A DNA stretch of 5,754 nt, taken from NCBI GenBank assembly GCA_030604975.1, contig JAUVUV010000162.1:1-5754 (forward strand). Direction: 5' to 3'. How positions within the stretch are numbered: position 1 is the first letter of the stretch; each line of letters starts with the position of its first letter. Shown here piece after piece: positions 1 to 4,994 of this stretch. Under the pieces are notes generated by a model. That model was given only the letters and a program-made list of their open reading frames with translations, was not told the origin of the DNA and made no database searches. The position numbers and the translations under genes were made by a program. Origin of the DNA: Candidatus Glassiibacteriota bacterium. GTDB taxonomy: Bacteria > Gemmatimonadota > Glassbacteria > GWA2-58-10.

Positions 1-2
1 GC

Positions 3-122
3 CGAAACTACGGCGTGCTCACCGGAGGAACCTATTTTTACGAGATAGGCCGCGGCGTGGACCAGGCCAATATCTGGGGTGATTTTTATTATTTGGAGGC
101 GTTGATGAGGTGGGAGAATTGA
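3..122 (+). CDS. C-terminal end of a GH88-type unsaturated glucuronyl hydrolase (5' end outside window)
   Basis: Only the last 39 codons are present, in frame 3, ending at TGA 120-122. The tail contains GVLTGGTYFYEIGRGVDQ followed by ANIWGDFYYLEALMRW. The run G-V-D-x-x-x-I-W-G-D-[FY]-[FY]-[FY]-L-E-A-L-[ML]-R is the usual C-terminal signature of glycoside hydrolase family 88 (unsaturated glucuronyl or chondroitin-disaccharide hydrolases). These enzymes hydrate the 4,5-unsaturated uronic acid left at the end of oligosaccharides by polysaccharide lyases, which releases the sugar. The catalytic aspartates lie upstream and cannot be checked, and GH105, a related (alpha/alpha)6 family, is a less likely alternative. 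The gene converges on the TIM-barrel gene at 211-1026, so it is not in that operon. It points to uronic-acid polysaccharide use by the organism. Confidence 0.8.
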   Translation, partial: RNYGVLTGGTYFYEIGRGVDQANIWGDFYYLEALMRWEN

Positions 123-177
123 AAGATTTATTAATGATGAGATCAATATGGTATAATTATATTGAGAGAATATCATC

Positions 178-205
178 GTAGGGACACGGCACGCCATGTC
201 CCTAC
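178..205. repeat. 28-nt near-perfect palindrome between convergent genes
   Basis: The arms GTAGGGACA (178-186) and TGTCCCTAC (197-205) are exact reverse complements of 9 bp. Inside them is one C/A mismatch (187/196), then GGC/GCC (188-190, 193-195), so nearly the whole 28 nt is self-complementary. It sits 5 nt beyond the stop codon of the minus-strand gene and 55 nt beyond the GH88 stop. No T-run follows on either strand, so it is not a classical intrinsic terminator, though the hairpin could still protect 3' ends or slow polymerase from both sides. From memory, palindromes built on this same GTAGGGACA/TGTCCCTAC core are scattered in several environmental bacterial genomes; copy number here is unknown. 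The preceding spacer is AT-rich and holds a weaker 7-bp dyad, TCAATAT (143-149) with ATATTGA (159-165). Confidence 0.7.
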
Positions 206-210
206 TGCTA

Positions 211-1026
211 TCAACTCGTCGCGGCCAGCTTGCCGGCACGGGCCAGGCCCTCCTCCAGCAGACTCACATCCTCCTCTATCATATTTTGCTTCTCAGCCGT
301 ATAAACCCCCACGCAGACCGCATCCGTATCCCGCATCCGGCTCACTGCAAAGTCGAATGCCTCTTTCGGGTCGTTGCGGCCGGCGGCCATGATCTTGTAG
401 TGGATCACCGGCTTGGGGATTTCCTGGATCAGCTCTGTGATGACATCCCGGTGCCTGTTATCGTAGATCTCCTCCAGGCCCGACACATGCAGCGGGTTCT
501 TGTCGCGGGGGATCGGGTTGTAGTAGGAGCATAGAAAATAGTCCACTGGCAGATTCTCCATGGCCCATCTGATCACCTCGATCCTGTGCCCGGCAACTCC
601 GGCCGGCATGCCAGCTTTTTTTATCTGCTCCACCACCGGGATCGACTCTTCCAGCCTGCCCTGGGTGTAAAGCCAGTCCATCCACCCGCCGTGCACGTGG
701 CAGGCAGCCGCCTCTGCCTTTATCGCCCGATCCACGCACATTGCCTGCGGGCCTACCTCCGGGCAGGTCTGGGCGAACCACTGCAGGCTGCCGCCCTCGT
801 CGCGGAATTCGAGAAGGAAACGCAGCACATGGTTGTCCGTGCGCGCGATCAAGGTGTTCACTCCCAGACTCTCGGCCTGGCGAAGGGTTTCCTTTATCCG
901 CTCCGTCTTGTAATAGCGTATCATCACCAGGTCCATGTCCGGGCTCTGATGAGAAAACCCGCTGAAAGGGTTGCTCCCGAGGATAAACCGGCTCACTTTC
1001 AGATCCCCGAATCTCACGTAATCCAT
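211..1026 (-). CDS. TIM-barrel protein of unknown function (aldo/keto-reductase-like fold)
   Basis: A 271-residue soluble protein with no signal peptide or membrane segment. Eight evenly spaced hydrophobic strands can be read off, as in a (beta/alpha)8 barrel: LGSNPFS (16-22), VNTLIART (56-63), QWFAQT (82-87), ACHVHGG (108-114), PAGVAGH (141-147), DYFLCSYYN (162-170), PVIHYKIMAAGR (206-217) and AVCVGVY (236-242). Strand-end residues likely to line the active site are N19, R62 and D64, H112-G-G, H147, Y168-Y-N-P and K211 with R217. I recall this pattern from uncharacterised bacterial proteins labelled aldo/keto-reductase-like. However, the Asp-Tyr-Lys-His tetrad of true reductases is not evident, so an isomerase, lyase or other barrel enzyme is equally possible. 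The ATG at 1024-1026 has a good ribosome binding site. It is the last gene of the minus-strand run, 64 nt after the lipoprotein gene with no terminator between. Confidence 0.75.
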   Translation of the reverse strand: MDYVRFGDLKVSRFILGSNPFSGFSHQSPDMDLVMIRYYKTERIKETLRQAESLGVNTLIARTDNHVLRFLLEFRDEGGSLQWFAQTCPEVGPQAMCVDRAIKAEAAACHVHGGWMDWLYTQGRLEESIPVVEQIKKAGMPAGVAGHRIEVIRWAMENLPVDYFLCSYYNPIPRDKNPLHVSGLEEIYDNRHRDVITELIQEIPKPVIHYKIMAAGRNDPKEAFDFAVSRMRDTDAVCVGVYTAEKQNMIEEDVSLLEEGLARAGKLAATS

Positions 1027-1033
1027 ACTCCTA

Positions 1034-1040
1034 TCCCCTT
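1034..1040 (-). promoter_or_regulatory. Ribosome binding site of the TIM-barrel gene
   Basis: On the minus strand the sequence reads AAGGGGA, 7 nt before the ATG at 1026. A second purine run, AGGAG (1028-1032), is only 1 nt from the ATG and too close to serve. The site supports the chosen start and shows that this genome uses Shine-Dalgarno initiation. Confidence 0.6.
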
Positions 1041-1090
1041 AAATTTCTTGTTCGACCTGTCACTCCATTTTAACCAATTTTCTTTCTCAA

Positions 1091-2203
1091 TCATGGCCCT
1101 GCATCGTAGAGCACTACATCATCCACCAGCAGCTCGACTTGCTCACCCCGCGCGGGCCAGGCCAGGAAAAAGATATCGTCCACCAGGCTGCCGGGTTCAA
1201 ACGGTGTCTGGTTGCCGTCGTTCTTTATCCCATTCGCGGTGAAATCCAGTGTTGCCCTATGCCAGGACTCCTGCACGGGATTTTCGAGCACGATATGGCG
1301 GTTGTCGCGGTCGGTTAGATCGAAAATCATTGCCTGAACCCTGGCGGCGCCCTCGACATAATAACGGAACCGTATCTTAGTAGTAGCTCCCACCGCCTGC
1401 GGAGGGTCGATGATCAGCCTGATCCGCTTGAACTGCTCGCCCTCTTTCTGTAAGGCGCGGCACACTCCCCAGTCGTTTTCCAGGTGATCGCCCCTGCGCA
1501 AGATCTGGTAATCGGTATGGGTCCAGGGATGATATTCCTCCACCGGATCGAATCCCAGCACAGAGATAACCCGCCTGGGGAACGGTTCCTCTGCGATGGG
1601 AGCATCCTCGTTATCGTTCGAGAATAAGATCACGTCGTCCACAACCAGCTCACACTCTTCCGCTTTGCCCTCTGGTTCGGTCACAATCACCAGATCGTTC
1701 ATCCGCTCACCCGCCTTGACCGGCCTTCCACCTGCCCGGCTGAAATCTACTGTGGCCTCGGACCATTCGCTCTCGGTGAGGCCGGTAACCCGGACCGTGT
1801 GGACCTCATTCCGGTCCAGGTTGAAAAGCTGCAATGTGAGCGAACGCGCGCCTTTCAGGAAATACCTGAAATACACCAGGTTCTTTTCGCCCATCCGCGG
1901 ATATGAAACCGGCTTGATCGCCAGGTATTTTCGGCTGACCCCGGTTCCCATGGGCCTGGCTCTCAGCGCTACCCGGTTGCCCGGGTAGGCCGGGATGTTG
2001 GCTGTCTCCGGATGCCCGATCCAGACCACGTCTTTGCGCAAGAGCTCGAAATCGCAAGCCCCCCAGATCCGCTGAGGGAAATGCGCGGGGCGGCCCGCTG
2101 CTGCCCGGCTGGGAATGTCATCATCGCTTTTCCTCCCTCCCGGCGCAGAGCAGGCAAAAAGAACCAGAATCAGTATTGAGAAGACAAGATGAGCAGATTT
2201 CAT
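1091..2203 (-). CDS. Probable lipoprotein with two tandem beta-sandwich (carbohydrate-binding-like) repeats
   Basis: 370 residues from the ATG at 2203. Residues 1-17 form a signal peptide (K2, then a hydrophobic run) ending in the lipobox L15-F-A-C18, so C18 would be acylated and the protein anchored in the envelope. The mature part is two copies of one domain. Repeat A spans about 42-194 and repeat B about 208-366. Aligned anchors are FPQRI/FPRRV, YFRYFLKGA/RFRYYVEGA, LQLFNLD/AMIFDLT, SEWSEATVDF/ESWHRATLDF and VVDDVILF/LVDDVVLY. Alternating strands, aromatic residues and a closing VDD-V-hydrophobic strand are typical of jelly-roll galactose-binding or carbohydrate-binding modules. No catalytic motif is seen. 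An in-frame TTG at 2242 would add 13 residues and overlap the amidase stop, but the ATG has its own ribosome site and puts the signal peptide at the N-terminus. The gene follows the amidase gene by 35 nt, so the two are probably co-transcribed and may act together at the cell wall. Ligand unknown. Confidence 0.75.
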   Translation of the reverse strand: MKSAHLVFSILILVLFACSAPGGRKSDDDIPSRAAAGRPAHFPQRIWGACDFELLRKDVVWIGHPETANIPAYPGNRVALRARPMGTGVSRKYLAIKPVSYPRMGEKNLVYFRYFLKGARSLTLQLFNLDRNEVHTVRVTGLTESEWSEATVDFSRAGGRPVKAGERMNDLVIVTEPEGKAEECELVVDDVILFSNDNEDAPIAEEPFPRRVISVLGFDPVEEYHPWTHTDYQILRRGDHLENDWGVCRALQKEGEQFKRIRLIIDPPQAVGATTKIRFRYYVEGAARVQAMIFDLTDRDNRHIVLENPVQESWHRATLDFTANGIKNDGNQTPFEPGSLVDDIFFLAWPARGEQVELLVDDVVLYDAGP

Positions 2204-2207
2204 TGAT

Positions 2208-2213
2208 TCTCCC
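2208..2213 (-). promoter_or_regulatory. Ribosome binding site that decides the lipoprotein start
   Basis: The minus strand reads GGGAGA, 4 nt before the ATG at 2203. It lies in the short gap after the amidase stop (2239-2241) and favours the ATG over the upstream TTG at 2242. Confidence 0.6.
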
Positions 2214-2238
2214 GCTGGTATGAGATTATCGCTCTGGT

Positions 2239-4608
2239 TCAAGAAGCACCGAGTACCAGCTCAAGGTTGCGGCCCGGGAAGGCCTCGTAGGGCCCGTAGA
2301 CTTTGCCTTTATGGAAAACTTCGATCTGGTGGGATTCGCCACTGAGGTCGCTGAACATGAAACGGCCGTGCTTGTCGCTCTGGGTGGGAAGCCAGCCGTC
2401 GAGCATCACCAGCCCACCGGTGATCACATTACCCCGGCCGTCACTGAGCCTGCCGGCGATATGGCTGTGTGCGCTCTCCGGCTTCCAGCCGAAATAGCGG
2501 CAAAGCCCCGCAAAAACAGCATACGCCTGGACTCTTCGATAAGCCTGGTCATTGAGCAGCCTTTCGGCAACCGGGTCGGCAACAGAGGCAGCGCGCACCC
2601 AGACAGCCGGGCAGCTTACCTGTTGAATGATCCTCTCATAACCGGCCACTGCGCCGCGGAAAGGCCTGCCGGCGAATCCTCTCAAACTGCTGGCGATCTC
2701 ATTCGCAAGCCTCCTGCCGTCAGTGCTGGTTGGATAATGCTGGACAACCGTGGCTGGCGACTGAGAATTCTTGGCTTGCTTTCCCCTGTGTGAAATCGAA
2801 ACCAGGACATCGCCGCGGAAACTTTCTGCCCGGGCCACCCTCTCCCAGACATTGGGAGATTCCCCTGCACGGCGGGTGTAAAAGACATTCGCTCCGGCAC
2901 GCTTGAGGTAGTCGCCCAGAAAGTGCGCCACCGCCAGGTTAAGATCTGCCTCCCGCACCCCCTCAACCCCGATTTCACCCGGCTCGGCCAGGCCGCCCTG
3001 GGGATCGATCACTATCCTGCGGCCAAGAAGGGCGCCGCCGAGAACCGGCTGCATACTTACCTGCACAATCTGTGATTCACCCCGGAGAATCCGGACATTT
3101 TTCACTTCAGGCCGATAGCCACTGCGTTCCAATCTCACCCGGTATTCCCCCTCATCCAGCCCCTCCAGGGTGAGGATGCCGTCTGTTCCCGTGATGAATA
3201 GCCCGAGGCCCGGGATTTGGGCCTTCAGCCGGGCAATGCTTTGTTCAGTAAGTGCGTCCTCGGCCTGGATTACGAGAATGCTTTTGGACGGTTTTTCCAG
3301 GGGAATGGTCAGCTCAGCAGAAACGTTGCCACAGGAAACTTGCGCCGTAAGGGCGCGGTTGGCTGCAGGTGTTACAGTTACCGACGCTCTGCCGCTGCGT
3401 GTCGGCACAGTGCGGGTCTCAAGGTTAGGATCGGAGAAGATGAAAAGCACTTCTGTACTGTCACAGATCGGGCGGCCCCATATATCTGCGGCCACAGCGG
3501 TCAGGCGCACCGGAGTGCGGCCATCCAGGGGGATCGTTCTGAGGCTGGATGTCACCCCGAGATATGCCGGGGGCACAGCCACCGCGAAAGAAAGGTTTCC
3601 CTCACGGGCCGCGTTGCCCCGGAGGTTGCGCACCCGGACAGATACCCGATGCCTGCCATTGGTCAGCGGCTCGGCCGGTCTGGCGCGCAGGCTGCCCGAA
3701 GCCGGGTCGTAGTTCACCGCCAGTTCGGCTCCGTCTATTGCAACCTCGAGCTGCTGTGGATCAATGCCGAGCCCGGTTGACTCATCGTAAACGCGCGCCT
3801 CCACCAGAGGCCAGGCGTCCTGGACGGGTTGTGCGCCTTGCACGCGAAAATCCTCGATCACCGGCACCCCGCCGCTCAGATAATCGACAATCCCGAGAAG
3901 GTAGGCATAGGCCTCGATCCGTACTGCCGCCTCACCGCGAAGTTTTTTCTCTGTTCCCCGGTGGCTCAGGTAGCTCGCCTCACCGAGCACTGCCGGATGG
4001 CGGTTACTGCGCAGCACGAAATAGTTGCCTGGCAGGATCGAGTTCCTGGGCAGGTCTACATTGAGAGTAAGCTGGCGGTGAAGGTAGCGCGCAAGGTCCA
4101 GGGAGGGGCCTTCGTCACCCATCTTGTAGTAGGTTTCGGTAGCGTTATAGCGGTCGTTTGGCACGCCGAGGCTGTTGTGATGGATCGAGAGGAAGATATC
4201 CGCATCCCGGTGAGCATCGGCTGTGTCGGTTCGCGCCGTGAGGTCTGCCCGCAGCGGGCCTTTTTCGCCCTCAGCCAGCAGATCTCTGTCTGTATCCCGG
4301 GTGAGAACCACCCTTACCCCGTAGCCTTGCAGAAGGTCCCTGAGGATCAGGGCCACTCTCAGGTTGACTTCCTTTTCAGTCAGGCCGCCCGGCCCTACAG
4401 CCCCTGTGTAAATCCCTCCGTGGCCCGGGTCGATCACGATTTTCTTGCCCATCAGTACCGAGAAATCCACACCCTCATAGATCAGGCCACGGCCGCCATA
4501 GCCGGCGGGGTCCGCGCCGAAACGCAAAGCAGCGCATCCGGGATGAAAAACAAGGGAGACCAGAGCGAGAAAAGCAAGAATGTATTTTCGCCCCACGAGC
4601 TTCTGCAT
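2239..4608 (-). CDS. Multidomain N-acetylmuramoyl-L-alanine amidase (amidase_3) with a second, degenerate amidase domain
   Basis: 789 residues from the ATG at 4608, several times the length of a minimal amidase. Residues 1-24 look like a signal peptide, with C25 in an atypical lipobox (H-P-G-C). Residues 54-243 are an amidase_3 zinc peptidase that cuts the MurNAc to L-alanine bond. Zinc ligands are H63 (DPGHGG), E78 (LTEKEVNL) and H143 (SIHHN), and catalytic E210 lies in GEASYLS. Then come an Ig-like domain (about 250-345), a second Big/invasin-like Ig domain (348-436) and a carboxypeptidase-regulatory-like beta-sandwich (443-523). Residues 528-707 are a second amidase_3 fold in which H63 is replaced by Q537, H143 by S606 and E210 by R672, with only E553 kept. 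A last regulatory-like beta-sandwich (713-784) closes the protein. It likely remodels peptidoglycan outside the inner membrane. It appears to be the first gene of a run with the lipoprotein and TIM-barrel genes. An in-frame TTG at 4623 and an ATG at 4614 would extend it by 5 and 2 residues. Confidence 0.9.
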   Translation of the reverse strand: MQKLVGRKYILAFLALVSLVFHPGCAALRFGADPAGYGGRGLIYEGVDFSVLMGKKIVIDPGHGGIYTGAVGPGGLTEKEVNLRVALILRDLLQGYGVRVVLTRDTDRDLLAEGEKGPLRADLTARTDTADAHRDADIFLSIHHNSLGVPNDRYNATETYYKMGDEGPSLDLARYLHRQLTLNVDLPRNSILPGNYFVLRSNRHPAVLGEASYLSHRGTEKKLRGEAAVRIEAYAYLLGIVDYLSGGVPVIEDFRVQGAQPVQDAWPLVEARVYDESTGLGIDPQQLEVAIDGAELAVNYDPASGSLRARPAEPLTNGRHRVSVRVRNLRGNAAREGNLSFAVAVPPAYLGVTSSLRTIPLDGRTPVRLTAVAADIWGRPICDSTEVLFIFSDPNLETRTVPTRSGRASVTVTPAANRALTAQVSCGNVSAELTIPLEKPSKSILVIQAEDALTEQSIARLKAQIPGLGLFITGTDGILTLEGLDEGEYRVRLERSGYRPEVKNVRILRGESQIVQVSMQPVLGGALLGRRIVIDPQGGLAEPGEIGVEGVREADLNLAVAHFLGDYLKRAGANVFYTRRAGESPNVWERVARAESFRGDVLVSISHRGKQAKNSQSPATVVQHYPTSTDGRRLANEIASSLRGFAGRPFRGAVAGYERIIQQVSCPAVWVRAASVADPVAERLLNDQAYRRVQAYAVFAGLCRYFGWKPESAHSHIAGRLSDGRGNVITGGLVMLDGWLPTQSDKHGRFMFSDLSGESHQIEVFHKGKVYGPYEAFPGRNLELVLGAS

Positions 4609-4613
4609 GAGCA

Positions 4614-4620
4614 TCCTTTT
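4614..4620 (-). promoter_or_regulatory. Ribosome binding site that decides the amidase start
   Basis: The minus strand reads AAAAGGA, 5 nt before the ATG at 4608. The TTG at 4623 has no purine run in front of it, and the ATG at 4614 overlaps this site, so 4608 is the best supported start. Confidence 0.5.
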
Positions 4621-4658
4621 CAAGGAATGAGTATTTACGGATATCGAATAATTGACTT

Positions 4659-4687
4659 AAATTAAACTGCAGCAAATATATCCGCAA
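4659..4687 (-). promoter_or_regulatory. Weak candidate sigma70-type promoter for the amidase operon
   Basis: On the minus strand TTGCGG (4682-4687) and TAATTT (4659-4664) are separated by exactly 17 nt, giving a leader of about 40-45 nt before the amidase ATG. Each box matches only 3 of 6 consensus bases, though the spacing, the AT-rich surroundings and the position are right. It could be chance. Confidence 0.2.
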
Positions 4688-4754
4688 GAGATGGATTGAG
4701 AAAAAAGAGTTCTCTCAGTATATTCAATCTCTGAATGTTTGCATCAACCAACCC

Positions 4755-4951
4755 GGATTATTCATGAAACCCAGACCTTGACAGGGCTAATCACTTATTT
4801 TTCAGTTTTTTATCAGCCACCGAGGGAGGGGGCGGCGGCTGTGCGACCCAAGTCGCACAGACCGTTGCGCAAGCGCAACGGCGCGCCTTTCATGCGCCCG
4901 CCGCCCCCAGGTCCAGGGAAACATAAAATCTTACTAATTTATGAATAATCC
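4755..4951. repeat. Inverted repeat of 11 bp flanking the cloverleaf segment
   Basis: GGATTATTCAT (4755-4765) is the exact reverse complement of ATGAATAATCC (4941-4951). Allowing one G/T wobble, the pairing extends inward to 4768/4938. The pair brackets 197 nt that include the cloverleaf. A further weaker pairing lies inside: CCC and GACCT (4770-4778) with AGGTC and GGG (4909-4918). The arms could be terminal inverted repeats of a small non-coding mobile element, the closing stem of a structured leader, or two copies of a regulator site. AACC occurs next to both ends (4750-4753 and 4952-4955), but it is one base off on the left, so a target-site duplication is not established. Confidence 0.45.
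4828..4908. repeat. 81-nt cloverleaf-forming sequence (four-way junction of nested inverted repeats)
   Basis: An outer 11-bp stem, GGGGGCGGCGG (4828-4838) with CCGCCGCCCCC (4898-4908), encloses three hairpins: a 9-bp stem CTGTGCGAC/GTCGCACAG (4839-4847, 4852-4860) with loop CCAA; an 8-bp stem CCGTTGCG/CGCAACGG (4862-4869, 4874-4881) with loop CAAG; and a 4-bp stem GCGC/GCGC (4883-4886, 4894-4897) with a 7-nt loop. Only two bases (4861, 4882) are linkers, so 64 of 81 nt are paired and the helices meet almost without spacers. The stem lengths, loops and missing T-loop rule out a tRNA. No T-run follows on either strand, so it is not a simple terminator. It may be a palindromic mobile repeat, a structured leader of the downstream gene, or a non-coding RNA. 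The pairing is directly visible; the role is unknown. Confidence 0.7.
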
Positions 4952-4994
4952 AACCTAAAGTACGACCATCTGAGAACTGAAATACTGGTGTCAA

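Larger units (their letters stand above)
4609..4994. other. Divergent intergenic region without a gene
   Basis: This 386-nt stretch lies between the divergently read amidase and glycosyltransferase genes and must carry promoters for both. The part next to the amidase (4609-4740) is AT-rich with a weak minus-strand promoter candidate. The middle has a perfect TTGACA on the + strand (4778-4783) but no convincing -10 box 16-18 nt later. GC-rich foldable DNA follows (4828-4908), then 87 nt of AT-rich leader before the glycosyltransferase ATG. Short open frames here, such as one from 4739 to 4948, cross the hairpins, have low-complexity translations and no ribosome site, so I see no coding sequence. 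No tRNA or known riboswitch was recognised. Confidence 0.6.

Noticed and set aside
586..1242. 218-codon open frame on the + strand
   Set aside because: It spans two minus-strand genes and the gap between them, and its translation has no family character.
2201..2242. TTG at 2242 as start of the lipoprotein, overlapping the amidase stop (TTGA)
   Set aside because: The ATG at 2203 has a well-spaced GGGAGA site and gives a normal signal peptide; the TTG start adds 13 polar residues ahead of it.
3829..4665. 278-codon open frame on the + strand
   Set aside because: It is antisense to the amidase catalytic domain, whose motifs are unmistakable, and has no recognisable domain of its own.
4778..4783. 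Perfect TTGACA on the + strand as a -35 box for the glycosyltransferase gene
   Set aside because: No acceptable -10 hexamer lies 16-18 nt downstream (around 4800-4807); the nearest AT-rich hexamers give spacings of about 12 or 23 nt.
4828..4908. tRNA or tRNA-like gene
   Set aside because: Stem lengths of 11/9/8/4 and loops of 4/4/7 do not fit tRNA arms, and there is no anticodon loop geometry, T-loop motif or CCA end.
4739..4948. Small 69-codon open frame on the + strand in the intergenic region
   Set aside because: It runs through the GC-rich hairpins, its translation is rich in Pro and Arg without domain character, and it lacks a ribosome site.
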